From assembly GCA_002394305.1 (NCBI GenBank), contig DGTM01000061.1, positions 1 to 15,794 of the forward strand: DNA of 15,794 bases, written 5' to 3'. The stretch comes from Prevotellaceae bacterium UBA4336 (GTDB lineage Bacteria > Bacteroidota > Bacteroidia > Bacteroidales > Bacteroidaceae). Made by a program: the position numbers and the translations under genes. Positions 6,228 through 14,379 of the stretch are shown here, one piece after another. The notes beneath the pieces were generated by a model. It searched no databases. It worked only from the letters and a program-made list of their open reading frames with translations, and was not told the DNA's origin. How positions within the stretch are numbered: position 1 is the stretch's first letter; each line of letters opens with the position of its first letter.

Positions 6228-8624
6228 TTATTCCTTCATGATTATCTTGCGCAAGGCATCCATCATCTGGTCGCCCAAGCCGATGCTGTAGCCCTGCCGG
6301 AACCAGACGACGCGGTTGAACGTGTCGCAGAGCATCAGGATGGGCAGCTCCTCGTTGCCGTGGGTGAGCTCCTGGATGTGCATGGCTTCGGCTGTCTCGG
6401 GGTCGGCCACGCCGAAGAGCACGTTGCTGGGCAGGTCGTCGAACTCCTTGCGGTCGAAGTTGTCGTAGTCCTCCTGGCTCGGGAAGAGCATGAGGTAGCA
6501 CTGCGACCACTGCGAGAAGTGGATGTTGGCCGCCTCGATGTCGTGCAGGAGGTGCGTGCTTGGCTCGTGTCCGCTGCGGATGAGGGCGATGATGTAGAAG
6601 CCCCGGCCCGTGGTCTCGAGTATCTTCTTATGCACACCGCGCGCGTTGGTGAAGTACTGCTCGCAGTTGAATTCAGCGATGACACGCAGTCGCTCCTCGT
6701 CCACACGCAGGTGGAGGGGAAGAGACCCTCCGGTGCCCCTTATCTCCACATGTGCCAGCACGCCGCCATTGGCAAGACGCATGCCGCTCAGCAGCATGTA
6801 CTGCCCGGCCTCGACCTCCACACCTTCCCGGAAAGTGTCCCTCCACGTCGTGCCCTCGGGGTATTCCTGCACCTGCGGACGGCCATCCGCGATGCGCGAG
6901 AGGGCGAAGTGCGTGTAGTAGACAGGATTCTCCTTCACCGCCTGGTCGGCGTAAGTGAGGGACAGCCTCACCGTCTCTCCCCTTGAAGGAGAGGCTGCAT
7001 TAAGCTCCTTCCCGACAAGGGGAGGCTGGGTGGGGTCTACCTCGTTGATGCGGGCAGGGATGCCGATGGCGCGGGCAGCCGAGACGAGGAAGATGTCGCG
7101 GCTGTGGGCATCGCACGTCCGGTGGCGAAGCACGCCGAGCGGACTCATGCAGAGGTGCTGCGGGTTGCGCGTGTCGTCCACAGTGATGCTGTCCCTCACC
7201 CACTGCAGGAGCTGCTCCTCCGTCATGCCGCCGAAGTACTCTTTGAGTTCAGTGCGGCAAGGCGTCAGGCGTTCGTTGGCAACACGGCCCACTCCATCCA
7301 TCAGGACCTCCATCGTCACGTCGCGGAAGTCCTTCTTCGAGAGACCGGCAAAGACTTCGGCGGAACGTTCGCTGCCCACCTTCTCGCGAAACGCCGCAAT
7401 GGTCTGCCAGTTGGCTCGTGCCAGGGCCTCGTAGCTGTCGGGAGCGGCATTGGGGCAGAACGCCTGCTGCATATAGGCCGCACGGATGCTGTCCTCTCTG
7501 GCAAGACGCTGGCGGTTCGCCCGCAACGACTCCGCGCTGACGTCCGGCTTGTTGTCCTTGCCGAGAGGCGGAATCAGGTCGAGGTCGAACGAGGCGCTGT
7601 ACGTGCTGTCCTTGTCGAGGCAGATGCTGACAAGGTCGTCCTGGCCGACGCTCACCTTGCGGAAGCCGAAGCGTCCGTCCTTGCTGGCCCACACGATGAG
7701 GTCGCCCTTGCCGCAGGTCAGGGTGGACTGCCCCTTGGCATCGCTCTTCTTCGTGACAAGGGGATAGAACTCCGCGTAGTTGTACAGACGGTAGTCGACC
7801 GTGGCGTCCTCCACAGGCAGACTGTCGGCGCCGAGCACCGTTACCTTGACCGTGGCGACGTCGGCATAGTTCTTCGTGACGTTAATCTCCGTGTAGCAGG
7901 CATTGCGGCCCACCACTTCCTCCGGTCCGTCGTAGCTGCCGAACACCTTCGTGTGCATCAGCATGCCACGGGCTGCCGGCTCGTTGAACCAGCCGAGGTT
8001 GAGCACAGGCTCGGGCTCGCAGGCTCCGAGGAAGTACCACCTGCCGTCCACCCAGGCCTCCACCCAGGCATGATTGTCGTCGGTGTGCGCCCAGCGCGGT
8101 GTGTACACCTGGCGGGCCGGGATGCCGATGGTGCGGAGCGCCGAGACGGTGAAGGTGCTCTCCTCGCCGCAACGCCCGATGGCGGAACGCAGCGTGTTCA
8201 TAGGCGACGAGGTGCGACTGTCGCTGGGCTGGTAGCTGACGTGCTCGTGACACCAATGGTTCACCTCGAGCACGGCGCCGTACATCGTCTTACCCTTGAC
8301 ACGCTCCTTCAGCTCGTCGTAGTAGACGATGCGGAAGGAGTCGAGGTCCTCGTTGTTGACACGCAGGGGCAGGACGAAGTGCCGCCACTCCCTGCCGGGG
8401 ACCTTCGCGCCCCAGGGCATCTCGCGCCGGGCCTTCAGGGCGACCTCAACATTAGCCTCCCAGAACCCGCGCGGATAGTCCACGCTGTCGGGCAAAGGCA
8501 TGTTGGCGTACAGGAAGTCCAGCGCCTCCTGCTCCTCGCGGCTGCTGCCGGTGCAGGCTGCCATAAAAACAAGGAGCCCCACAATGAGGGCTCCCTGCAG
8601 TATCGTTTGCTTCTTACTCTGCAT
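6228..8624 (-). CDS. Transglutaminase-like lipoprotein with two core copies and a possible thioredoxin-like tail
   Basis: 798 aa. The signal peptide ends in a clear lipobox (VFMAAC, Cys24), so it should be a lipid-anchored envelope protein. Residues ~115-215 form a transglutaminase-like core with Cys152 (GRCGEES) and His185 (DDNHAWVEAW); the usual third-residue region reads WYFLGACEPE, with Gly200 where Asp is often found. Residues ~245-340 look like a beta-sandwich. Residues ~440-530 resemble a second core (MSPLGVLRHRTCDAHSRDIFLVSAARAIGIPAR, Cys504) lacking an obvious His motif. Residues ~531-550 appear to be repeat-derived. The C-terminal ~150 residues (IIALIRSG...LPILMLCDTFNRVVWF) suggest a thioredoxin-like fold without CxxC. 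Members may act as proteases, amidases or crosslinkers; the substrate is unknown. The start overlaps the GH125 stop by 11 nt, indicating translational coupling. Confidence 0.85.
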   Translation of the reverse strand: MQSKKQTILQGALIVGLLVFMAACTGSSREEQEALDFLYANMPLPDSVDYPRGFWEANVEVALKARREMPWGAKVPGREWRHFVLPLRVNNEDLDSFRIVYYDELKERVKGKTMYGAVLEVNHWCHEHVSYQPSDSRTSSPMNTLRSAIGRCGEESTFTVSALRTIGIPARQVYTPRWAHTDDNHAWVEAWVDGRWYFLGACEPEPVLNLGWFNEPAARGMLMHTKVFGSYDGPEEVVGRNACYTEINVTKNYADVATVKVTVLGADSLPVEDATVDYRLYNYAEFYPLVTKKSDAKGQSTLTCGKGDLIVWASKDGRFGFRKVSVGQDDLVSICLDKDSTYSASFDLDLIPPLGKDNKPDVSAESLRANRQRLAREDSIRAAYMQQAFCPNAAPDSYEALARANWQTIAAFREKVGSERSAEVFAGLSKKDFRDVTMEVLMDGVGRVANERLTPCRTELKEYFGGMTEEQLLQWVRDSITVDDTRNPQHLCMSPLGVLRHRTCDAHSRDIFLVSAARAIGIPARINEVDPTQPPLVGKELNAASPSRGETVRLSLTYADQAVKENPVYYTHFALSRIADGRPQVQEYPEGTTWRDTFREGVEVEAGQYMLLSGMRLANGGVLAHVEIRGTGGSLPLHLRVDEERLRVIAEFNCEQYFTNARGVHKKILETTGRGFYIIALIRSGHEPSTHLLHDIEAANIHFSQWSQCYLMLFPSQEDYDNFDRKEFDDLPSNVLFGVADPETAEAMHIQELTHGNEELPILMLCDTFNRVVWFRQGYSIGLGDQMMDALRKIIMKE
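6975..7037. repeat. GC-rich palindromic repeat inserted in frame in the lipoprotein gene
   Basis: CTCTCC-CCTTGAA-GGAGAG (6975-6993) is followed by CTCCTTCCC-GACAA-GGGGAGG (7005-7025) and GGGTGGGG (7028-7035). The second half is very similar to the intergenic element at 10118-10150. It encodes low-complexity residues of about positions 531-550 (PTQPPLVGKEL...PSRGE), unlike the sequence on either side. Confidence 0.65.
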
Positions 8625-10044
8625 ACATGTCTACGATGAGTTCACCAAAGATTGTATTGGCCCATGCAAACCAGCTGCGGGTGAAGTCCGTCGCGTCGTC
8701 CTTGTTGAAGGACTCGTGCATGAAGCCCTTGCCGCCGTCGGTCTTGAGGATTTGCTGTACGCACCATTCCTTCTCGGCACGGTCGTTGGTGGTGAAAGCC
8801 TTCATCACCAGGCTCATGGGCCAAGGCTTGTCCAGTCCGCAGTGCGGGCCGCCGATGCCTTCGCCTGCCTTGCCACGGAAGAAGTAGGGGTTGTCCTCGC
8901 TCCAGACGAAGCGGCGCGTGTTCTGATAGATGGGGTCGTCGATGGCTACATCGGTCAGGTAGGGCAGACACAGCAGGCTGGGCGCGTTGCTGTCGTCCAT
9001 GAGGAGTGCGCTTCCGTAGCCGTCAACCTCGAAGGCATAGATGGGGCCGTACTTGGGGTGCTCCACTACGGCATACTCCTTCAGGGCCGCATCCACCTGG
9101 TTTGCCATCTGCTCGCACTCGCCGGCAAGCACCATCTCTTTGTTCACCTCGCGAAGAATCGTTGCAGCCTTGCGCAGCACGCTTACGGCAAAGAAGTTTG
9201 AGGGCACGAGGTAGGGGAAGATGGTGCTGTCGTCGCTGGGACGGAAGGCACTGGCAATGAGGCCGCAAGGCTTGCCCGGATGGCCGTAGCCGCTGTTGCT
9301 GCGGGTGTCGTGGAGTGCCTTGGTGTTGCGGCGGAAGTGGTAGTTGGTCTTGTAGCCGTTCCAGTTCTGCTGGTCGCGGAAGACGTCGAGTGTGGCACGC
9401 ACCACCTTGAGCCAGTTCTCGTCGAAGATGCTGGCGTCGCCCGTCTTCTGCCAATAGGCATAGGCAAGGCGCAAGGGGTAGCACAGGGAGTCAATCTCGT
9501 ACTTGCGCTCGTGCAGCATCTTGTTCATCTCCGTCTCGTCGGACTGCCACTCGCCGTCCTTGGGCTTGATGTTGAAGGCGTTGGCATACGGGTCGATGAG
9601 GATGCAGGCAAACTGCCGACGGATGACGCCGCGGATGAGGTGGCGCAAGGGTTCGTCCTGATTCACATAGCGGAGATAGGGCCACACCTGTGCGGCACTG
9701 TCGCGCAGCCACATGGCCTCGATGTCGCCGGTGATGACAAAGGTGTCGTCGTCGCCGCTCTCGTTCGAGTACCAGACGGTCGTGTCGAGCGTGTTGGGGA
9801 AACAGTTGACGAACATCCAGTAGAGTTTGGGGTCGATGGCCGTGAGCTTCTGCTTGAGGTCGAGTATCTGTTTCTCGATGGCATCGCTGCGGAAGAGGCG
9901 CTTCTCAGGCTCGGGGCGAAGGTCCTTGATGGTGCTCTGCGCTGCCACCTGCTGCTTCTTGTCTGGTACGGGGATGTCGTAGGCACTGTTGCTGAAGGCA
10001 GACATCGGTGCGCCCATCAGCAGGGCAAATAGAATCTTTTTCAT
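8614..10044 (-). CDS. GH125 exo-alpha-1,6-mannosidase
   Basis: 476 aa, matching glycoside hydrolase family 125 (formerly DUF1237) over its whole length. The family removes non-reducing alpha-1,6-linked mannose by inversion. A signal peptide (MKKILFALLMGAPMSAFSNS) without a lipobox points to the periplasm. Recognisable blocks are TGDIEAMWLRDS (105-116), an (alpha/alpha)6-barrel signature that binds sugar; GYGHPGKPCGLIASAFRPSDD, where Asp271 or Asp272 is the expected general acid; EGIGGPHCGLDKPWPMSL (395-412); and GFMHESFN, where Glu444 is the expected general base, followed by FTRSWFAWAN. It therefore looks active. It follows GH92 after a 109-bp repeat-filled gap and overlaps the next gene by 11 nt. 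GH92 with GH125 is a known Bacteroidetes combination for trimming alpha-mannan or N-glycans. Confidence 0.95.
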   Translation of the reverse strand: MKKILFALLMGAPMSAFSNSAYDIPVPDKKQQVAAQSTIKDLRPEPEKRLFRSDAIEKQILDLKQKLTAIDPKLYWMFVNCFPNTLDTTVWYSNESGDDDTFVITGDIEAMWLRDSAAQVWPYLRYVNQDEPLRHLIRGVIRRQFACILIDPYANAFNIKPKDGEWQSDETEMNKMLHERKYEIDSLCYPLRLAYAYWQKTGDASIFDENWLKVVRATLDVFRDQQNWNGYKTNYHFRRNTKALHDTRSNSGYGHPGKPCGLIASAFRPSDDSTIFPYLVPSNFFAVSVLRKAATILREVNKEMVLAGECEQMANQVDAALKEYAVVEHPKYGPIYAFEVDGYGSALLMDDSNAPSLLCLPYLTDVAIDDPIYQNTRRFVWSEDNPYFFRGKAGEGIGGPHCGLDKPWPMSLVMKAFTTNDRAEKEWCVQQILKTDGGKGFMHESFNKDDATDFTRSWFAWANTIFGELIVDMYAE

Positions 10045-10113
10045 CGTTATTTCGTTGCTTTCGTTGTTTACTTTGTTTCGTTATGACGTTATAACGTTAT
10101 TTCGTTATGACGA
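10045..10113. repeat. Simple-sequence spacer (CGTTATTTCGTTATGA type) before GH125
   Basis: Degenerate CGTTATTT, CGTTGCTTT, CGTTATGA and CGTTATAA units fill the gap, reading TAACGAAA-like on the coding strand, and run directly into the GH125 start codon. GACGTTATAACGTTAT (10086-10101) contains the palindrome AACGTTATAACGTT-like core. No terminator is evident. Confidence 0.7.
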
Positions 10114-10117
10114 GTGT

Positions 10118-10150
10118 CTCCTTCCCTTTTGGGGGAGGTCGGGAGGGGGC
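10118..10150. repeat. GC-rich palindromic repeat just after the GH92 stop codon
   Basis: CTCCTTCCC-TTTT-GGGGGAGG-TC-GGGAGGGGG. It shares CTCCTTCCC, GGGGAGG and GGGnGGGG in the same order and spacing with the copy inside the lipoprotein gene (7005-7037). It begins 3 bp beyond the GH92 stop codon and can form an imperfect hairpin in the mRNA, but without a T run it is not a clear terminator. Confidence 0.6.
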
Positions 10151-10153
10151 TCC

Positions 10154-12358
10154 TTACTTCGTCATGTAGACATCGAGCGTACCGCCGGCCATGATTTGCT
10201 CGTGGGTGATGGTGGTGCCCTTCAGGGTCTGGCCGTTCAGGACGTACTTCTTGACATAGATGGCCTTGTCGCTGCCGCCATGTGTGCGGATGGTGAAGGT
10301 CTTGCCCTCGCCGACGGGAATGACGGCCTCCTCCACGATGGGCGAGCCGAGCTGATAGACTCCGCCGCAAGGCTCTACCTGATAGAAGCCGAGGGCCGAG
10401 AGGATGTACCATGCGGACATCTGACCCACGTCCTCGTTGCCGCAGAGACCTGCGGGCTGGTCCGTGTAGAGTTCGTCCATCACCTGGCGAATCCGCTTCT
10501 GTGCCTTGCGAGGCTGACCCACATAGTTATACATATATAATATGTGATGGCTGGGTTCGTTGCCGTGGGCATACTGACCGATGAGGCCGGAGATGTCGGG
10601 AGCTGCGCCTTCGCCCAGGTCGCTGCTGGCAGCCAAGAGGTCGTCCAGGCGTTTGTCGAGCGCCTTGTCGCCGCCCATCAGCTCAGCGAGGCCCTTCACG
10701 TCGTGGGGCACGAGGAAGGTGTACTGCCAAGGGTTGCCCTCGGTGTAGTCGCGCGTCTGCTGGTTGGGATTGAAGTTCTCGGGCAGGGGACGGAACTCGC
10801 CCTTCATGTCGAGAGCACGCATCACGTTGACACGGCGGTCGTAGAGCTTCTTATAGTTCATGCTGATGTTGTAGAAGCGGACGCTGTCCTCCTTGTGACC
10901 AAGGCGTCCGGCCAGCTGGGCTGCAGCCCACGAGGCGATGAAGTACTCCATGCTCTTGCCGACCACTTCGCCCTCGCGACCGTCGTAGGGAAGGTAGCCG
11001 AGCTCGGCCAGATAGTCCTTGCCGCGCAGGGGAACACGGCGCACCTTGGCGTATTCCGTGGGCAGCATGCTGGCACAAACGGCCTCGTAAGCTTCGCTGA
11101 TATCGATGTCCTTCGCCTCACCCTTCAGGATGATGTCGGCCAGGACGGGCACGGCAGGTTCGCCCACCATGCAGTATGTGTCGTTGCTGACAAGATGCCA
11201 AACGGGGAGCTCGCCCCATTCGCGGTACATGGCAAGCATCGTCTTGGCATAGTCGCGCATGCGGTCGGGCATGATGATGGTGGCAAGGGGATGAGCGGCA
11301 CGATAGGTGTCCCAGAGGCTCCATGTAGTGAGCGTGGTATAGTCGGCGCCGCGATGCACCTTGAGGTCGCAGCCCATGTAGTCGCCCGTGACGTCGCACC
11401 AGATTTGAGGCGCCACCATGTAGTGATACATCGCCGTGTAGAAGATGGTACGCTCGCGCTCGGTGCGGAAGGTCGCCTTGATGCGCGAGAGCTGCTGGTT
11501 CCAAGCTTCGGAGGCAGCGCTGGCCAAGGCGTCGAAGTCCCAGGCATCGCCCTGCTCGGCATTCAGGTTAATGAGGGCATTGGCCTCGCTGGTGGGCGAG
11601 AGGGCCACCTTGACCATGACCTGGTCGTCGGGGTTCACTTCGAAGGTAGCCTGGCCGTACTTCGCGTCCGGTCCCTCGCTCAGCCAATTGTGGATAGGCT
11701 TGTTGAAGCGCATGCAGAAGTAGACGATCTGGTCGTTTGCCCAGCCGTGGCTGCGACGATAGCCCATCAGGGTGTAGTCGTCGACGGGGATGACGCGTGT
11801 GTCGCGGGCCTCGTCGCCAATGGTGTTCTCCAGGTCGATGATGATGCGGGCATTGTTGCTGCCGCGGGGGAAGGTGAAGCGATAGAGGGCGGTGCGCTCC
11901 GTGGCAGTCACCTCGGCCATGATGCTGAAGCGGTCGAGGAGGACGCGGTAGTAGCCCGGGACGGCCATTTCCGTCTCGTGGCGATAGTCGCTGGCAATGC
12001 CCTCACGGGTGAGCTCTACGTCGCCATAGGCAGGCATGAGGCCGATGTCGCCCAAGTCGCCGCAACCGGTACCGCTGAGGTGCATTTGGCCGAAGCCGAT
12101 AATCTTCTTGCCCGACTCGTGATAGCCGGAGCACCAGTCCCAGCCCGTCTCGAGCTGTGTGGGGCCGGCATTGACCATGCCGAAAGGCACGTTGGCCCCC
12201 ATGAAGACATGTCCGTGGTCGCCCGTACCGATTCTCGGGTCAACGTACTTAGCAAGGTTTTCCGATGCAGGAGCATCGGTCTGCGCATCGGCAGCGCGGC
12301 CTTCGGCCTGTGTCATGGCTGCAAGCAGAAGGCCAAGGATAATGACTTTTCTTTTCAT
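10154..12358 (-). CDS. GH92 alpha-mannosidase
   Basis: 734 aa, a standard length for family 92, calcium-dependent inverting exo-alpha-mannosidases. The signal peptide MKRKVIILGLLLAAMTQAEGRA directs export. The N-terminal beta-sandwich domain opens with NLAKYVDPRIGTGDHGHVFMGANVPFGMV and GFGQMHLSGTGCGDLGD. The catalytic (alpha/alpha)6 domain has TLTTWSLWDTYRAAHPL, YTEGNPWQYTF (Glu540, expected acid), GNEPSHHILYMYNY and LCGNEDVGQMSAWYILSALGFY, whose Glu642-Asp643 pair covers the expected base position. The start at 12358 is chosen because the frame extends upstream to 12556 only through a terminator and promoter and lacks a signal sequence there, whereas 12358 gives a perfect one. A -7 promoter element lies ~30 bp upstream. 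Which mannose linkage it cuts (1,2, 1,3, 1,4 or 1,6) cannot be told. It is the first gene of the GH92-GH125-lipoprotein operon. Confidence 0.94.
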   Translation of the reverse strand: MKRKVIILGLLLAAMTQAEGRAADAQTDAPASENLAKYVDPRIGTGDHGHVFMGANVPFGMVNAGPTQLETGWDWCSGYHESGKKIIGFGQMHLSGTGCGDLGDIGLMPAYGDVELTREGIASDYRHETEMAVPGYYRVLLDRFSIMAEVTATERTALYRFTFPRGSNNARIIIDLENTIGDEARDTRVIPVDDYTLMGYRRSHGWANDQIVYFCMRFNKPIHNWLSEGPDAKYGQATFEVNPDDQVMVKVALSPTSEANALINLNAEQGDAWDFDALASAASEAWNQQLSRIKATFRTERERTIFYTAMYHYMVAPQIWCDVTGDYMGCDLKVHRGADYTTLTTWSLWDTYRAAHPLATIIMPDRMRDYAKTMLAMYREWGELPVWHLVSNDTYCMVGEPAVPVLADIILKGEAKDIDISEAYEAVCASMLPTEYAKVRRVPLRGKDYLAELGYLPYDGREGEVVGKSMEYFIASWAAAQLAGRLGHKEDSVRFYNISMNYKKLYDRRVNVMRALDMKGEFRPLPENFNPNQQTRDYTEGNPWQYTFLVPHDVKGLAELMGGDKALDKRLDDLLAASSDLGEGAAPDISGLIGQYAHGNEPSHHILYMYNYVGQPRKAQKRIRQVMDELYTDQPAGLCGNEDVGQMSAWYILSALGFYQVEPCGGVYQLGSPIVEEAVIPVGEGKTFTIRTHGGSDKAIYVKKYVLNGQTLKGTTITHEQIMAGGTLDVYMTK

Positions 12359-12388
12359 GAAGCAGTTCGTTTTTTTGCATTTTCGCCA

Positions 12389-12396
12389 CAAAGATA
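12389..12396 (-). promoter_or_regulatory. Bacteroidetes -7 promoter element for the mannosidase operon
   Basis: On the minus strand the sequence reads TATCTTTG, the same octamer as before the antitoxin gene, ending 30 nt before the GH92 start codon. No TTTG is found 19-21 bp upstream, so the -33 half is poor and an activator may be needed. The leader would be short and A-rich. Confidence 0.6.
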
Positions 12397-12526
12397 AGCA
12401 ATTTTCTTCACATTGCCTTACTTTCTGCCTATATTTTTGTGTTACGACATGGAGAAAGGGACATTCCGGGAAGCAGCGAACGCAAAAGAGGGACGGGCAA
12501 GGTGCAGGAGCAGGACGCGCCGCACG

Positions 12527-12565
12527 AAAAAGGGGGATGTGCCAGATGACTGACACATCCCCCTT
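12527..12565 (-). terminator. Rho-independent terminator of the groESL operon
   Basis: On the minus strand AAGGGGGATGTG (12565-12554) pairs perfectly with CACATCCCCCTT (12541-12530) around a 12-nt loop, followed by a T run (12531-12527). It lies 28 bp after the groEL stop. It also separates groESL from the mannosidase operon, which has its own promoter. Confidence 0.93.
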
Positions 12566-12593
12566 GCTATGTTCGGGAATCCGTGGCGCGGGC

Positions 12594-14222
12594 TTACATC
12601 ATGCCGCCCATGCCGGGAGCGCCCATAGGCATCTCGGGCTTGTCCTCCTTGATGTCGCAGATGACACACTCGGTGGTGAGGAACATGCCGGCGATGCTGG
12701 CAGCGTTCTCCAGGGCTACGCGTGTCACCTTGGCGGGGTCGATGATGCCGGAAGCCTTCAGGTTCTCGTACTTGTCCACACGGGCATTGTAGCCATAGTC
12801 GCCCTTGCCGTTGCGCACTTCGTTGACGACTACGCTGCCTTCCAGGCCTGCGTTCTCGACAATCTGGCGCAGAGGCTCCTCGATGGCACGACGGATGATC
12901 TGGATGCCGGTGTTCTCGTCGGTATTGTCGCCCTTGAGGTCGGCAAGAGCCTGCTGTGCGCGGATGTATGCTACGCCGCCGCCGGGGATGATGCCCTCTT
13001 CGATGGCTGCACGTGTGGCACAGAGTGCGTCGTCCACGCGGTCCTTCTTCTCCTTCATCTCCACCTCGCTGGGAGCACCGACGTAGAGCACTGCCACGCC
13101 GCCGCTCAGCTTAGCCAGACGTTCCTGCAGCTTCTCCTTGTCGTAGTCGCTCGTGGTGTTGGCAATCTCGTTCTTAATCTGGTTGATGCGGTCCTGGATG
13201 AGTTCCTTCTGGCCGTGGCCGTTGACGATGGTGGTGTTGTCCTTGCTGACGGTTACCTTGTCGCAGGTGCCGAGCATGTCGATGGTGGCCTGTTCGAGCT
13301 TGAGGCCAGTGTCTTCGCTGATGACGATACCGCCGGTGAGCGTGGCGATATCCTGCAGCATGGCCTTGCGACGGTCGCCAAAGCCGGGAGCCTTCACGGC
13401 GCAAATCTTGAGCTGTGTGCGCAGGCGGTTGACGACGAGCGTGGTGAGTGCTTCGCTATCCACGTCCTCGGCAATGACGAGCAGCGGACGGCCGCTCTGC
13501 ACGGCGGGCTCCAGGATGGGCAGGAAGTCCTTCAGGTTCGAAATCTTCTTGTCGTAGATGAGGATGTAGGGATTCTCCATGACGCACTCCATCTTCTCGG
13601 TGTCTGTGACGAAGTAGGAGCTGAGGTAGCCGCGGTCGAACTGCATGCCTTCGACAACGCCGATGGTGGTGTCGCGGCCCTTGGCTTCTTCGATGGTGAT
13701 GACGCCGTCCTTGCTGACCTTCTGCATGGCGTCGGCCAGGAGCTTGCCAATCTCAGGGTCGTTGTTGGCGCTGACGGTGGCAACCTGCTCTATCTTCTGG
13801 TAGTCGGCAGCGACGGGCTCGGCCTGTGCCTTGATGTTCTCAACGACAGCAGCTACAGCCTTGTCGATGCCACGCTTCAGGTCCATGGGGTTGGCACCGG
13901 ATGCCACGTTCTTCAGTCCTTCGCGCACGATGGCCTGAGCCAGTACGGTGGCCGTTGTCGTGCCGTCGCCGGCGTCGTCGCCGGTCTTGCTTGCCACGCT
14001 CTTGACGAGCTGTGCGCCTGCGTTCTGGAAGGGGTCTGCCAGCTCTACTTCCTTAGCCACGGTGACACCGTCCTTCGTTATCTGCGGTGCGCCGAACTTC
14101 TTCTCGAGGATGACGTTGCGACCCTTCGGGCCGAGTGTCACCTTCACTGCGTTTGCCAACTGATCCACGCCCTGCTTCATCTGTTCGCGGGCCTCTATGT
14201 TGAATTTAATATCTTTTGCCAT
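12594..14222 (-). CDS. groEL: Chaperonin GroEL (Hsp60)
   Basis: 542 aa, full length. It forms the double-ring ATP-driven folding chamber with GroES. Family motifs are intact: MAKDIKFNIEAREQM start, LGPKGRNV (30-37), KDGVTVAKE with Asp51, GDGTTTATVLA with Asp86, and CATRAAIEEGIIPGGGVAY in the ATP domain. The tail ends MPMGAPGMGGMM, a short version of the Gly-Gly-Met tail. ATG 14222 (MAKD) is chosen over the in-frame ATG 14231, which would add MNK and departs from the family. It follows groES after an unusually structured 157-bp spacer. Confidence 0.98.
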   Translation of the reverse strand: MAKDIKFNIEAREQMKQGVDQLANAVKVTLGPKGRNVILEKKFGAPQITKDGVTVAKEVELADPFQNAGAQLVKSVASKTGDDAGDGTTTATVLAQAIVREGLKNVASGANPMDLKRGIDKAVAAVVENIKAQAEPVAADYQKIEQVATVSANNDPEIGKLLADAMQKVSKDGVITIEEAKGRDTTIGVVEGMQFDRGYLSSYFVTDTEKMECVMENPYILIYDKKISNLKDFLPILEPAVQSGRPLLVIAEDVDSEALTTLVVNRLRTQLKICAVKAPGFGDRRKAMLQDIATLTGGIVISEDTGLKLEQATIDMLGTCDKVTVSKDNTTIVNGHGQKELIQDRINQIKNEIANTTSDYDKEKLQERLAKLSGGVAVLYVGAPSEVEMKEKKDRVDDALCATRAAIEEGIIPGGGVAYIRAQQALADLKGDNTDENTGIQIIRRAIEEPLRQIVENAGLEGSVVVNEVRNGKGDYGYNARVDKYENLKASGIIDPAKVTRVALENAASIAGMFLTTECVICDIKEDKPEMPMGAPGMGGMM

Positions 14223-14236
14223 TTTATTCAATTCTT

Positions 14237-14367
14237 AATTCATAATTCATAATTCACAATAATGCCAGCGAAGAATGAATTATGATGGTTAAACACTTTT
14301 TCTTGATTATTATAACTCACAACTACGTCCACGCGACCAAGCGAAGCGTAATTATGAATTATGAATT
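14237..14367. repeat. Inverted repeat in the groES-groEL spacer
   Basis: AATTCATAATTCATAATT (14237-14254) is perfectly complementary to AATTATGAATTATGAATT (14350-14367): 18 bp, separated by 95 nt. Each arm is built from AATTCAT/ATGAATT units, and a third loose copy (GAATGAATTATGATGG) sits inside at about 14273-14287. The right arm continues to the groES stop codon and the left arm ends 14 bp before the groEL start. Confidence 0.85.
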
Positions 14368-14379
14368 CTTAATTATGAA

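Noticed and set aside
5399..6241. ORF with a collagen-like IGPIGLIGP tail
   Set aside because: It is an out-of-frame reading of the flippase gene that runs into the 9-bp tandem repeat; the collagen-like pattern is simply the repeat translated in another frame. The same applies to the minus-strand reading at 6109-6510.
12359..12556. 66-residue N-terminal extension of the GH92 frame
   Set aside because: It would cross the -7 promoter element and part of the groESL terminator, is Cys/Pro/Arg-rich, and would bury the signal peptide. The start at 12358 is better.
12159..14252. 697-aa plus-strand ORF antisense to groEL, and similar long antisense ORFs over GH92 (10544-12397) and the lipoprotein gene (7104-8639)
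   Set aside because: These mirror well-supported genes codon by codon; GC-rich third positions suppress stops on the opposite strand. Their translations show no domain and have low-complexity composition.
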